DNA of 64,000 bases from Heloderma charlesbogerti (lineage: Eukaryota; Chordata; Lepidosauria; Squamata; Helodermatidae), in the NCBI GenBank assembly GCA_026122225.1, contig JANEZZ010000310.1, positions 372,001 through 436,000 on the forward strand, given 5' to 3'. Position numbers and translations under genes: made by a program. The first letter of the stretch is position 1, and the number at the start of each line of letters is the position of its first letter. Below are positions 56,401-62,255 of the stretch, piece by piece. Below the pieces are notes generated by a model that was not told the origin of the DNA, ran no database searches, and saw nothing but the letters and a program-made list of their open reading frames with translations.

Positions 56401-59400
56401 TGTGCTGGCCACGTCCACTGGCCGTTGGGGCAGGAGGTGCCCTGCCACAGCTTCAGAGCATTCCCCGGCTTGCGTCTTCTCATAGGTAAAGGGGAGAGCC
56501 AAGGTCTAGCTGTGGACAGCCACTTTATGCAAGGAAACGTGCTTGATCTTGGGTGGTGTTGGAGCCTCACCAGCTGCCGCTAGTCTGCATTGCTGCTGGT
56601 TTCCATGTGCCTCGCCCCTGTCCCCGCATTGTTGCTTCTGTTGTGTCTGAGCTGGGCTGCTCTGCTTGCGCCTTTGCAGAGGAAGGGGCTGCCCCTGCTT
56701 GCCCTGTCGGGCTGCTCCTGTCGCACAGGTGTGCCCAGCTCTCGGAATGTGGAGGCCCGCAAGCAGACCACTTCTGTGCATTCACCCCCTTTTGACGGAC
56801 TTCTTCTCGTGTTCTGGAATCTGAGCCAATCACGAGGCTCACTGTAATTCAGCGGCCTTATGCTTATTGAACAGCCCCTGTGCTGCTGTCTGGCAGAAAG
56901 CAGGGTTTGTCTCTGGACTAAGGTCTTTGATGCATCTTCTGTGTTGGCCAGGTGAAACCCAGCACCGTAATACATGTGTGGAAGGAGAACGTTGGGTCAT
57001 ACCAAGAAGAGATGTCTCGTGTCACCAAAGCCGGTTACCGGGCCCTGCTCTCAGCTCCTTGGTATCTGAACCATATCTCTTATGGGCAGGATTGGCTGGC
57101 GGCTTACCAAGTGGAACCTCTGGCATTTGAAGGTGTGTTATTTCCATTGGTTTGCTTGCCTCTCCTAGAACCTTGTGTGCAGGGTGGCAAAGAGATGGCA
57201 TGATTTGTCTTACTGCTATTGGTACAAACACTATTAACATAAATACTATTCGTTTTACTACTATTAGTGGAAGCACTATTAGCATTATTACTATTAGTAT
57301 AAGTGCTTTGAGCTCAGGAAGAAATTCAGCGAGCCATTGCAGAATGGGTTGTCCAATTCCGCCAACTTAGTTTTTTAAAAAAATGTTGGTTGGGTCTGCA
57401 CGATCAGCAGGGGAAACAATGCAGCATGGGTCATTTCCTCCACACCCCTGCGGCATGCACCTCCAGCATTTGCTTAATTACCCACACTGTGTCACGGGAT
57501 GGTGTGTCATCCAGACCCAGCATGCGGTGTGGTGGGGTGGCTTTTATCCCACCCCACGACCCCTACTACAAGCCACGGGTTGTAGGATGGGTTAGAAGCC
57601 ACCCGTGCTGCACCGTGCATTGGGTTTGGATGATACGGCAACCTGCAACGCAGCACACGTAATTAAGCAGGCACAAGGGATTGTGTGAACCTGGCTGTTA
57701 TCTTCTGTCTGACCAAGGGAAGCATGTTACATTCACAGGTGTAAAATTGCTGCGGTCACACTGAAATGGAGAACAAAATTGATTGCAATAAATACAATAT
57801 AGTATAAAAAAAAAGAGAGAAAGAAAATGTGTATTAAGACAGGCTTTTAAACAAGTCTAGAACGCCTACAAGTGTCTTTGTGGTTTGTTAGTTAGATAAT
57901 TTACTTTGGGTGTAGCATTGCTTATCCTCAATTTTTATGTACCTGCAGTAATAAATGAAGCCTTGTAATAACCCAGTTGGGTGAACCATAAATATTTGAT
58001 TGCCTTTTTTCTGACAGGCAGCCCCGAGCAGAAAGATCTGGTGATCGGCGGGGAGGCCTGTATGTGGGGTGAATACGTGGATGTGACAAACTTGACTCCT
58101 AGACTCTGGTAAGATCGGTGGTCACTATGCCAAGCCACCCCTTGTCTTGTAGGAGAAGGTCTGTTTTGGGGACTTGGGTGTAGCCATATTAATTGTGATC
58201 ATTCATTCATTCATTCCAGTTCTGTACCGCCCAATGGCGGAAGCTCTCTGGGCACTTTACAAAGACGAAAACCTTAAAAAATACATTGCAAAAACCATTT
58301 ACATACAAACACATAAACAGACAGCACACACAGAGACGCATACATATCTAAAACCATTTTAAATAGTCAACAATAAGAAAAATCCAGGACCTGATTAAAA
58401 CCTCATCATATGTTGCCGAACGCCTGAGACAAGAGGAAGGTCTTAATCTGGCGCTGAAAAGATAACTGTGTTGGCGCCAGGCAGGCCTTGAACAGAAGAG
58501 AGAATTTGTTTCTTGTTGCATTCTTTTTCTCTTGTGAGCCGCCTTGAGGGGGTTTTGTAGCCCTAAAAGCGGCCTAAGGGGTTTGAAATCAGTATAAGAA
58601 ATATCTTCGTTTTTAATGTCCTCAAGGCCTAGAGCTGGGGCTGTAGCTGAGAGGTTATGGAGCAACCAGACTGTTAGAAGCCAGCAAGATGCGTACACGA
58701 GGCTGGTGGACTTCCGATGCACTCTGCTCAGGTGACGTCCCCTTCTGCAGCCCTCTGGGAGCTTCTCTTTTTTTCACCCTTGGCACTCAGGTTAGGGGGC
58801 AATGCTGTCAAGAATGCTCATGTTTAGTCCAGGATTCAGCTTCCCGCAGTGGCCAGTCAGATTTATTTATTTAAAGTATTTTTATCCTGCTCCTCAGCCA
58901 AAAAGGTTCCCGGAGCAGCTTTCGTGCAGTTGGTAAAACAAGACAGTCCCTACCCCACAGGCTTACAAGCTAAGAAGACATGACATGAAAGGAAAAAGGG
59001 ATGGGGATGGAAGAGGAGAGGAGAAAGTGGTCTTTTCAGGAGGACTAGTGGGATGGCGCCGCTTCCCCTCTCATCTACCTCTGTACAGCCAGATGCTTCC
59101 AGGAAGCCCGCAAGGAGGGCATGTAAGCCAAAGCCCCCCTCCCCGTGCTGTTTGCCTTGTATCAGCTGGAATCCAATGGTGTGCTGCCACTGAAAATGGC
59201 TAATACCTGCTAAAAGGCAAGCTCCATACACCAAGGAATGTCCATCATGACTTGAGAACAAGCTTCCCCAACCTGGGGCCCTCCAGTTGTGTTGAACTGC
59301 AACTCCCATAATTCCCAGCCAGCATAGCCATTGGCCATGATAGCTGGGAATCACGAGAGTTGCAGTCCAACATATCTGGAGGGCCCCAGGTTGTGGAAAG

Positions 59401-59519
59401 CTGCATAAGACATGATCTTCCAGTGATATCCTTTAATTTGTTTCTTCTCTTGCAGACGAGGGATCCGGGCAGAGCCTCTTTTTACGGGATTCTGTGACTA
59501 CGAGTACAATGCATTTTGA
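29103..59519 (+). CDS. HEXA: HEXA, beta-hexosaminidase subunit alpha (13 of 14 expected exons found)
   Basis: HEXA is the lysosomal GH20 glycosidase alpha subunit. As an alpha/beta dimer with GM2 activator it removes N-acetylgalactosamine from GM2 ganglioside. Order: signal peptide ([20 protein letters not shown]), N-terminal domain (exons 1-4), then the GH20 barrel with [12 protein letters not shown] (Arg of the substrate pocket), [18 protein letters not shown], the catalytic HLGGDEVDF pair, WQEVFDN, PWYLN and ACMWGEYVD. The alpha-type loop region [16 protein letters not shown], absent from HEXB, supports HEXA over HEXB. Splicing the 13 exons gives 1479 nt (492 codons plus stop). A 93-bp exon 2 would make about 523 residues against 529 in human. 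Intron phases match the mammalian gene throughout. Exon 2 was not found in the 8.1-kb intron 1. Sequons NSS, NKT, NTT and NLT are visible. Confidence 0.96.
29417..29453. repeat. (TTCC)n microsatellite
   Basis: About nine TTCC units, 77 bp after HEXA exon 1, abutting an L3-like tail. Confidence 0.95.
29453..29735 (-). mobile_element. L3-like LINE 3' fragment in HEXA intron 1
   Basis: Sequence closely matches 16610-16870 of the full-length copy (CATAGCCGAAGCTCGCTGGG, AATAAAACCTAGCAGCAATG). It starts at the (TTCC)n tract. Confidence 0.85.
29737..29885 (-). mobile_element. Second L3-like 3' fragment, adjacent
   Basis: Another copy of the same tail (CGCCCAATAGCCGAAGCTG) begins immediately after the first, so two truncated insertions are stacked. 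Confidence 0.8.
30350..30463. mobile_element. TTAA-type hairpin MITE
   Basis: GGGCACAATCCTATG to GATTTCGCC followed by TTAA. Shorter loop. Confidence 0.75.
30470..30900. mobile_element. GGGAGTAAG-family MITEs and a local tandem duplication
   Basis: Copies of the GGAGTAAG/CTTACTCC hairpin family occur at about 30470-30560, 30580-30735 and 30820-30890. The unit ACACATTTCCTTGGGAGTCA...GCTGTTAAGAGTA occurs twice in tandem (30673-30809 and 30825-30961). Confidence 0.65.
32095..32110 (+). promoter_or_regulatory. CTCF-like motif in HEXA intron 1
   Basis: CCTCTAGGTGGCGCTG fits the CTCF core closely (one base off at position 3 of CCASYAGRKGGCR). Intronic, plus orientation. Occupancy is unknown. Confidence 0.45.
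32413..32535. mobile_element. hAT-type hairpin MITE (diverged)
   Basis: Arms AGTCTTCCTCAACTTGGTGC and CATCTGGAGGGCAGCAG. An older copy. Confidence 0.7.
32608..33025 (+). mobile_element. BovB 3' fragment
   Basis: The plus frame reads [20 protein letters not shown] through [19 protein letters not shown] to the BovB 3' end. It lies in HEXA intron 1 and is heavily 5' truncated. Confidence 0.9.
33120..33502 (-). mobile_element. L1-like LINE 3' end (ORF2 C-terminus)
   Basis: The minus frame ends [20 protein letters not shown] after [19 protein letters not shown], resembling the L1 ORF2 C-terminus. A poly-A on the minus strand (plus T-run near 33130) ends it. Sequence to 33772 may be more of the same element. 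Confidence 0.55.
34146..34281. mobile_element. hAT-type hairpin MITE with 8-bp target duplication
   Basis: 136-bp near-palindrome starting CAGCCTTCC and ending GGAAGGCTG. The flanks GCGTACGT and GTGTATGT match at 6 of 8, and both differences are C-to-T in CpG. CAG...CTG ends with 8-bp duplications are hAT hallmarks. Confidence 0.85.
34433..34675 (-). mobile_element. BovB 3' fragment
   Basis: Reverse-complement BovB tail starting with GTTGTTGTT on plus. The minus frame reads [20 protein letters not shown]. Confidence 0.88.
34944..35032. mobile_element. hAT-type MITE, right end lost
   Basis: Left arm CTTCCCGAACCTGGTGCCCT and central CATCAGCCCCAGCTAGCATG, then unrelated sequence. Confidence 0.7.
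35418..35452. repeat. (ATT)n microsatellite
   Basis: Uninterrupted TTA/ATT run in HEXA intron 1. Confidence 0.95.
36041..36185 (+). repeat. AAGAACATAAGAAG-family repeat
   Basis: CATAAGAACCTAAGAAGAGC then GATCAGACCAAAGGCCTGTC. Truncated copy. Confidence 0.65.
36291..36495 (-). mobile_element. tRNA-Ala-like SINE
   Basis: Minus-strand copy in HEXA intron 1. It has the SINE body (GGTCCATCTA...CTCCAGGGTTTCAGGCAGG on plus) and the tRNA-like head with GGATTGAACC at its plus-strand right end. Confidence 0.75.
36598..36765 (-). mobile_element. LINE 3' tail, second type
   Basis: TTTATTTTATTCAAGGCATT then CTGCTCTTCAGCCAAAAGAC. The same tail occurs at 58861-59130. Confidence 0.55.
37486..37551 (+). 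CDS. HEXA: HEXA exon 3
   Basis: The acceptor TTTCAG precedes 66 bases, the same length as in mammals, ending at GAG|GTAAGG. They encode [20 protein letters not shown], equivalent to human [22 protein letters not shown]. The human N-glycan site at this exon start (NYT) is not kept. Confidence 0.95.
37595..37930 (+). repeat. AAGAACATAAGAAG-family dispersed repeat
   Basis: Longest copy: AAGAACATAAGAAGGGCCCT, GGATCAGACCAAGGGCCCAT, TTTAAAGCCATCCAAGTTGG, GCGCTGTGTGAAGAGCTTCC. Other copies lie at 36041-36185, 51885-52115 and 53205-53290 (+) and 20540-20670 (-). Class undetermined, possibly a LINE 3' end. Confidence 0.7.
37979..38025 (+). CDS. HEXA: HEXA exon 4
   Basis: This 47-base exon (mammalian length) encodes [16 protein letters not shown] between TTCCGCAG and GTGAGC. 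It is the last exon of the non-catalytic N-terminal domain. Confidence 0.96.
38316..38775. mobile_element. Other hAT-like non-autonomous element (about 460 bp)
   Basis: Left terminus CTGGGATGGGGAACC and right terminus GGTTCCCTACCCCTG form an inverted pair. There is no coding capacity. Confidence 0.5.
39340..39475. mobile_element. hAT-type hairpin MITE, subfamily B
   Basis: Arms CAGGAGTGGGGAATGTGGGG and CTGCAAGGCCACACG with the shared centre. Confidence 0.65.
39595..39720. mobile_element. TTAA-type hairpin MITE
   Basis: Copy from GGGTGCAAACC to GGATTGCGTCCC. Left flank CTAA. Confidence 0.78.
39740..39980 (-). mobile_element. L3-like LINE 3' fragment
   Basis: Carries AACCTGGTGCCGAAGAGATA and GGCGCCAGGCAGACCTCACT, corresponding to the ORF end and 3' UTR of L3-like copies. 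Confidence 0.7.
40546..40656 (+). CDS. HEXA: HEXA exon 5
   Basis: This 111-base exon encodes [20 protein letters not shown] followed by [17 protein letters not shown]. It holds the conserved NKT sequon and the arginine equivalent to human Arg178 in the active site. The acceptor is TATAG and the donor GTACAT. Confidence 0.97.
40764..40878. mobile_element. hAT-type hairpin MITE
   Basis: 115-bp copy next to HEXA exon 5. Flanks ATCTAAAT/ACCTAAAG match at 6 of 8. Confidence 0.8.
41939..41970. repeat. Poly-C followed by (CA)n
   Basis: Run of C, then CACACACACACA. Confidence 0.95.
42078..42250 (-). mobile_element. LINE-like 3' tail
   Basis: (TTTA)n then ATTGCTCCACATCTAAACAA and AATAAACAAAAG. Probably a LINE 3' end of undetermined family. 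Confidence 0.4.
42444..42989 (-). mobile_element. Solo LTR with 5-bp target duplication GTCTC in HEXA intron 5
   Basis: A 546-bp block runs from TGTCAGGGTT to CTTTCACA (TG...CA), flanked by GTCTC at 42439-42443 and 42990-42994. On the minus strand a TATA-like GGGATAAAAAG suggests that orientation. No internal retroviral coding is adjacent. It differs in sequence from the LTR at 24496. Confidence 0.75.
43195..43396 (-). mobile_element. tRNA-Ala-like SINE
   Basis: Minus-strand copy in HEXA intron 5. It ends with the complement of the tRNA-like head (GATTGAACCTGGGACC, GCATGCAAAGCA). Confidence 0.75.
43410..43583 (-). mobile_element. tRNA-Ala-like SINE (second, adjacent, diverged)
   Basis: A second degenerate copy lies directly beside the previous one in the same orientation (GAACTGAACCTGGGACC, GCATGCAAAGCAC). 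Confidence 0.65.
43596..43666. mobile_element. Internally deleted hAT-type MITE with 8-bp target duplication
   Basis: 71-bp copy with both termini, flanked by CTATAGAA and CTATAGAG (7 of 8). Confidence 0.85.
44178..44309. mobile_element. Hairpin MITE, GGATCCA family
   Basis: TTGGGTCCGGGCTTAGTCA to GGCTAAGTCTGGATCCAG, with GTAGTCATGACTGACTAA in the centre. Confidence 0.75.
45128..45254. mobile_element. TTAA-flanked hairpin MITE
   Basis: 127-bp copy from GGGTGCAATCC to GGATTGCACCC. Left flank CTTA, right flank TTAA. Confidence 0.82.
45330..45450. mobile_element. hAT-type hairpin MITE
   Basis: Left GGTGCCCTCCAGATGTTTT, right AAACATCTGCAGGGCATCGG. Confidence 0.7.
45628..45729 (+). CDS. HEXA: HEXA exon 6, with a GC splice donor
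   Basis: This 102-base exon encodes [20 protein letters not shown] then [14 protein letters not shown], including the aspartate equivalent to human Asp207. The acceptor is CCCCAG. The exon ends AAG and the next bases are GCAAGT, so the donor is GC rather than GT. The surrounding AAG|GCAAGT is the strong consensus needed by GC-AG introns. Confidence 0.95.
46403..46545 (-). mobile_element. 5S rRNA fragment fused to a CR1 3' tail
   Basis: On the minus strand about 71 bases (46545-46475) match 5S rRNA from roughly nucleotide 31 to 101, including the internal control region (AGAAGCTAAGCAGGG, TGGTTAGTACTTGGATGGGA, GACCGCCTGGGAAT). Only a few substitutions are visible. It runs straight into a CR1 3' end (complement of GCTGGAAGGGGCCTACAAGG) ending in TATGATTCTATGA. 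The order 5S head plus LINE tail resembles a SINE3-type element. The first 30 nt of 5S are missing, so it is not a functional rRNA gene. Confidence 0.8.
46648..46780 (+). CDS. HEXA: HEXA exon 7
   Basis: This 133-base exon encodes [20 protein letters not shown], then [20 protein letters not shown] and SWGP. It holds the conserved DTPGHT histidine (human His262). It is bounded by TTCCAG and GTAAGG. Confidence 0.97.
47067..47247 (+). CDS. HEXA: HEXA exon 8 (catalytic Asp-Glu pair)
   Basis: This 181-base exon encodes the [16 protein letters not shown] loop, NTT sequon, [18 protein letters not shown] and most of a Trp codon. The D-E of GGDEV are the catalytic residues (human Asp322/Glu323). The loop is the alpha-specific one that contacts GM2 activator, reading G-R-K-P where human has G-S-E-P. 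The donor CTG|GTTGGT is weak. Confidence 0.96.
47616..47808 (-). mobile_element. tRNA-Ala-like SINE
   Basis: Minus-strand copy in HEXA intron 8. The body and tRNA-like head are both present (GGGATTGAACCGGGGAAC). Confidence 0.75.
47830..48067 (+). repeat. Unclassified 240-bp dispersed repeat, copy 1
   Basis: AACGGCACAATCCATGGACA, AACAGGCTCGGGGAGAC, and GACTGGCTGACTGGAACCC pair with the second copy at 59915-60172. Confidence 0.6.
48385..48670 (-). mobile_element. L3-like LINE 3' fragment
   Basis: TTTATATCCTGCCTC at one end and GCTGTTCCGAATCCTGGGTG, matching the LINE C-terminal region, at the other. Confidence 0.6.
48828..49020 (+). mobile_element. tRNA-Ala-like SINE, well preserved
   Basis: The head reads TGGCTCAGTGGTAGATCAC, then TTTGCATGC (anticodon-loop position as in tRNA-Ala TGC), then box B GGTTCAATCCC. 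This is followed by a tRNA-unrelated body ending in CATAAGGCAGCATCCTATG. Pol III boxes are nearly intact. It is a SINE, not a tRNA gene, because the acceptor stem does not close and the body repeats across the window. Confidence 0.85.
49265..49400. mobile_element. hAT-type hairpin MITE with 8-bp target duplication
   Basis: 136-bp copy of the same family, flanked by ACATAAAG and ACCTAAAG (7 of 8). Confidence 0.85.
49861..49947 (+). CDS. HEXA: HEXA exon 9
   Basis: This 87-base exon encodes [20 protein letters not shown] then KLESFYIQ, very close to human. The acceptor is ACATGTAG and the donor GTAAGG. Confidence 0.97.
49948..51263 (+). other. HEXA: HEXA intron 9, mostly unassigned
   Basis: Apart from the MITE at 50957-51050 this AT-rich intron shows nothing recognisable. 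The same is true of 40887-42077, 44310-45120, 47248-47615, 51337-51884, 52783-53050, 56183-56951 and 57671-58017. Confidence 0.5.
50957..51050. mobile_element. Hairpin MITE, GGGAGTAAG family
   Basis: GCTGCAATCCTATATAC, TCTGGGAGTAAGTGCCATTG, GTGGGACTTACTTCTCAGTA, GCATAGGATTGCAC form a short palindrome. Confidence 0.7.
51264..51336 (+). CDS. HEXA: HEXA exon 10
   Basis: This 73-base exon encodes [20 protein letters not shown] then NGVK. The acceptor is GCTCCAG and the donor GTGAGG. Confidence 0.97.
51885..52115 (+). repeat. AAGAACATAAGAAG-family repeat
   Basis: CATAAGAACATAAGGTCGTA, GATCAGACCAAGGGTCCATC and CAGTGGCCAACCAGCTG. Confidence 0.65.
52164..52366 (+). mobile_element. tRNA-Ala-like SINE
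   Basis: Plus-strand copy in HEXA intron 10. The head reads GCTGTAGCTCAGCAGCAAAG, with box B GGTTCAATCCC and the shared body. Confidence 0.8.
52487..52522. mobile_element. Half TTAA-type MITE
   Basis: Right arm GGACTTTTTCTGTCTAAAC to ATTGCACCC, then BovB tail. Confidence 0.65.
52523..52618 (-). mobile_element. Short BovB tail
   Basis: The plus sequence GTTGTTCAGTCGTTCAGTCG then CTTCGTGACCCCATGGACC is the BovB 3' terminus. It directly abuts half of a TTAA-type MITE. Confidence 0.85.
52741..52782. mobile_element. Half TTAA-type MITE
   Basis: TTAA then GGGCGCAATCCTATGCATG, left arm only. Confidence 0.65.
53050..53650. mobile_element. Cluster of four hAT-type MITE copies
   Basis: Copies at about 53059-53170 (subfamily B, CAGGGATGGGGAAC...CCCCATCCCTG), 53285-53425, 53430-53556 and 53560-53650 are separated by a piece of another dispersed repeat and short spacers. 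Confidence 0.7.
53205..53290 (+). repeat. AAGAACATAAGAAG-family repeat, short
   Basis: AAGAACATGAAAAGGAACCT then GGATCAGACCAAGGGTTCAT. Confidence 0.6.
54042..56166 (-). mobile_element. LINE of I/Ingi-Vingi-like type, 5' truncated, with 16-bp target duplication
   Basis: Minus-strand fragments give RT motifs [58 protein letters not shown], then a YEDD variant of the active site, [30 protein letters not shown] and a C-terminal zinc-knuckle-like C-I-C-G...SHYLLRC. Stops and frame changes break it into four pieces. The perfect direct repeat aagtgctaaaagatac flanks it at 54026-54041 and 56167-56182. The 3' end has a short GATAC-type tail. Assignment to Vingi/I is from memory of the family. Confidence 0.75.
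56952..57132 (+). CDS. HEXA: HEXA exon 11
   Basis: This exon encodes [20 protein letters not shown], then [20 protein letters not shown] and HISYGQDW...VEPLAFEG. At 181 bases it is one codon shorter than the human exon (184). PWYLN keeps the Asn of the alpha-specific ganglioside-binding pair (human Asn423), but the following Arg424 is His here. The donor is GTGTGT. Confidence 0.95.
57205..57310. repeat. Degenerate ACTATTA-type tandem repeat
   Basis: Multiple ACTATTA/ACTATTAG units with drift, just after HEXA exon 11. Confidence 0.75.
57395..57670. repeat. Long imperfect inverted repeat in HEXA intron 11
   Basis: Left CTTAATTACCCACAC, CATCCAGACCCAGCATGCGG and GGCTTTTATCCCACCCC pair with right GGATGGGTTAGAAGCC, CACCGTGCATTGGGTTTGGATG-like and GTAATTAAGC. 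Probably a foldback DNA transposon of a family not otherwise seen here. Confidence 0.6.
58018..58108 (+). CDS. HEXA: HEXA exon 12
   Basis: This 91-base exon encodes [20 protein letters not shown] then DVTNLTPRL. It keeps the active-site WGE and gains an NLT sequon where human has NLV. The acceptor is CTGACAG and the donor GTAAGA. Confidence 0.97.
58199..58490 (-). mobile_element. L3-like LINE 3' fragment in HEXA intron 12
   Basis: (CATT)n then TGTACCGCCCAATGGCGGAA, and later GGTCTTAATCTGGCGCTGAA and TTGGCGCCAGGCAGG. Confidence 0.8.
58627..58731 (+). CDS. HEXA: HEXA exon 13
   Basis: This 105-base exon encodes [20 protein letters not shown] then [15 protein letters not shown]. The first half is nearly identical to human, the second more diverged. 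The acceptor TCCTCAAG follows a moderate pyrimidine tract. The donor is GTGACG. Confidence 0.96.
58861..59130 (-). mobile_element. LINE 3' tail, second type
   Basis: TTTATTTATTTAAAGTATTT then CTGCTCCTCAGCCAAAAAGG, related to 36598-36765. Probably a truncated CR1-group LINE. Confidence 0.55.
59255..59403. mobile_element. hAT-type hairpin MITE
   Basis: Arms AGCTTCCCCAACCTGGGGCC and GGGCCCCAGGTTGTGGAAAG. Lies in the last HEXA intron, 50 bp before exon 14. Confidence 0.78.
59456..59519 (+). CDS. HEXA: HEXA exon 14 (C-terminus and stop)
   Basis: The last coding exon encodes [20 protein letters not shown] and a TGA at 59517-59519, matching human [20 protein letters not shown]. The conserved Cys forms a disulfide with the Cys of exon 13 in the family. 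No canonical AATAAA is seen in the next kilobase, so the 3' end is unresolved. Confidence 0.95.
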
Positions 59520-59914
59520 TTTCGGCAATCTGCTCCTGTTGTCTTCCTTGTATCTACACCACCTCTGTATATGTGGGGAGAGTTGGAACATGTTTGTTTG
59601 TTTATGAAAGTTTCAGTGGGATCAATCCATTGTTGCTCCTATGTTGTGGGTTACTATTATTTTTTAAACAATTACTTTTGGGGTGAGATTGGGGGTAAAC
59701 ATAGAGACAATTTGTCCAATAGACCCAGAAGGAAAAGTTGCTTTTCTCCTATGTGCTTGTTGGATTTTTTTTCTCAACCGCTAGAGGTGCTGCATTAAGG
59801 GATCGAGAGACGTGGGTAACCCTGTGATTACTTTTGTTGAAAGGCATTTAATACTTTTTTCTGATCTGTCCTATGTACTAATAGTGAACTCAGTTCTCTG
59901 AGTGCCAGCTCTTA

Positions 59915-60172
59915 GATAACCAAAACGGCACAATCCATACATAGGTGGGGAGATAACAACAGGCTTGGGGCAACCTCAAGCTTTCTTTGCAGAAAAACTA
60001 AACATCTTTAGGGGGGCGAAAACCCTAATGGGGTGAAGGGAGACTGCAGAATAGCCCAGTGTGGGCTGAACATGCTCAGTAGCCATGGAATGCTGACTGT
60101 TGAGGGGAGGAAAAAAGATAATGGAGTGGAGTTTATTGGGATAGGGTCTGGCTAGTTGGCTGGCTGGAAACC
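59915..60172 (+). repeat. Unclassified 240-bp dispersed repeat, copy 2
   Basis: AACGGCACAATCCATACATA, AACAGGCTTGGGGCAAC and GGCTGGCTGGAAACC, in the same order as copy 1. Lies in the HEXA 3' flank. Confidence 0.6.
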
Positions 60173-61279
60173 AGATCCCATTTGTTCTAACCAAATCCAT
60201 TGTCATTATGGATGCTGGAGTGATCCGCTGCGGATACAAATGAGGCTGAATTCCCAGGAATCTGACCTCCAGATTCCGCAGCGGACCGGAACCTCCTTAC
60301 CTGGCACGTCCGCTGTAATTTGCAGGTTCGCTCTCCAGCTGTCTAAAAGGCTGATAGGCTAATGACAGCCCCCATTAGCCTATTGTGGGAAAATTACAGC
60401 TGTAAATTGCGTAGTTTACAGCATTTGCAGCCATAAAGCACTTCCTTCTATGTAAATTGCAGCATGAAAATGGCCTGGACTTCCCCACAGCAAACTCCTC
60501 CCAGACCGGATGTCGGGGGTTTTGTCCATCCCTAGTTAATCATGTTCCAGTACCTTCATTATGGAAAACATTCCCTTATAAATATGAGGAGGGTTGCACT
60601 GTTTTTGTTTGTGTTTTGCCTGCCCCCAGACGCTGCCTCAGCATGCTGGTATCTTCTGCTCTGATGCAGGGCTTTTTCCAAAAGGCAACTTGACAGTTTT
60701 TACCATTAGCCAGCTCCCTGAGTCAATCCAAGCGTACAGAGAGATTTCTCCCTTATCCTAGGCTCTTTCCTCCAGGACCCGGATTATGTCATCAACTGCC
60801 AGGACCTGGAAAAATTAGGGGTCGTATAATGGGGCCCATACCAAGGCCCACATCCCAATAAGTGGCTCACAATAGACACCTCCCCCATGCTGGCTGAAAT
60901 ATGTCTTCTCACCATGCTAACAGCCCAGCAGCATTTTTCGGTTGGGGAAGGAGCTGGAAATTCTACAATTCCTTGTCCTGTACACACCCACAGTGATGAA
61001 TGTCCACAGACATGTCTGCTAGGTTTCTTGGAGATAGACAAGACATATGTGGTCTGAAATAGAACCAGCTAGTTATCTGCTTAGAGAGAATACAGCTAAG
61101 AGAGCCATGATACTTTAAAGACTGGAGACTGTTGATGCAATGCAAGTGTATAATCCAGATGCGAACCTCTGTCCCCATAATCCGCTTGAGCAACACTGCT
61201 ATAGGACCCAATAATAACATCAGTGGCTTATTCACCTGCTTATCTTCCAGCATGATCTAGATGCTGTCACCTGCCAGCA

Positions 61280-61930
61280 GTGACCTTTCTGCATCCGACA
61301 AAAACGGGTCAGTCTCTACACAAACGAATAAATGGACATGAATCGGGCATCAGAAACAGCAGTGTTCGAAACCAACCGGAGAACACTTCAATCTCCCTGC
61401 ACGCTCAGTTGCTGACCTTAAAAGTGGCCATTCTTCAACAGAGGAACTTCAGAGGAAGACAGCAGCCTGAAATGGTTGAATTAGAAGTAACCAAGATATT
61501 TGATTCTGTTGCTTTGGGGTTGAATAGAGATAATAGTTTCCTGGCCCACTGCAGGTGTTAATTAACATAGCAGTGCTAGGATGATTGTGTGATCACCAAT
61601 GACTGTTGTTGGGAATAGCTGGTGTGCTTAATCTTGTCTGTATTTAAGGTTTACATTGAACTGTCACAGGCTGTATTTCCTGCATTTAATGGCCATTTAG
61701 CCCCACTGTTTAATTCACTTTTCTCTATATCCCGGGGCGGGGGGGGGTGTACACACACATACACGAATATATGTATCTGCCAACTGACAATAATACTTGA
61801 TGTATCTGACAAAGTGGACTCATTCTCATGAAACCACCACAATAAATCTGTTCTTTTAAGATGCCACAGCACTCTCTGTTCTTTTTGTTGCAGTGGTTAC
61901 CCATCTGGAAGGTGTTTTTTTGTTGCCGCA
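61280..61930 (+). mobile_element. Penelope-like element 3' part with GIY-YIG domain remnant
   Basis: The plus frame reads TKTGQSLHKRINGHESGIRN, LLTLKVAILQQRNFRGRQQ and EVTKIFDSVALGLNRDNSFL, resembling the C-terminal GIY-YIG endonuclease of Penelope elements. It ends in a 3' UTR with AATAAATCTGTTC and GCCACAGCACTCT. The GIY-YIG start lies 5' of the truncation. Family identification is from memory. Confidence 0.65.
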
Positions 61931-62124
61931 GCTATTGACCACCCAACATTATTATTGTACTGTCTGGTTTGGGCCTTTTGGCCCCACTGTAGTGTACAAA
62001 ATGCTGATAGATTGCAAAACCTCCCTGACACATCAAATCCAACTAGCCTGACCGGAGGTTGCTCAGAGATCAAATGAGGAGCTTTAAGTCTACTAAACCA
62101 TAGGCATCGTGGTGTATGGTTAGA

Positions 62125-62255
62125 GCAGTGTTCCCCCAAGCGGACACCCTCCAGATGGCCCATCATCCCCAGCTAGCAAACCATTGGCTATGCTGGCTGG
62201 GGATGGTGTGAGTTGTAGTCCTAACACAGCTGGAGAGCACCAGTTTAGGGAAGGA
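62125..62255. mobile_element. hAT-type hairpin MITE (diverged)
   Basis: CAGTGTTCCCCCAAGCGGAC, GCTGGCTGGGGATGG and GGAGAGCACCAGTTTAGGG. Confidence 0.6.

Noticed and set aside
59770..59800. Third CTCF-like site (CCGCTAGAGGTGC)
   Set aside because: It mismatches the core at several positions.
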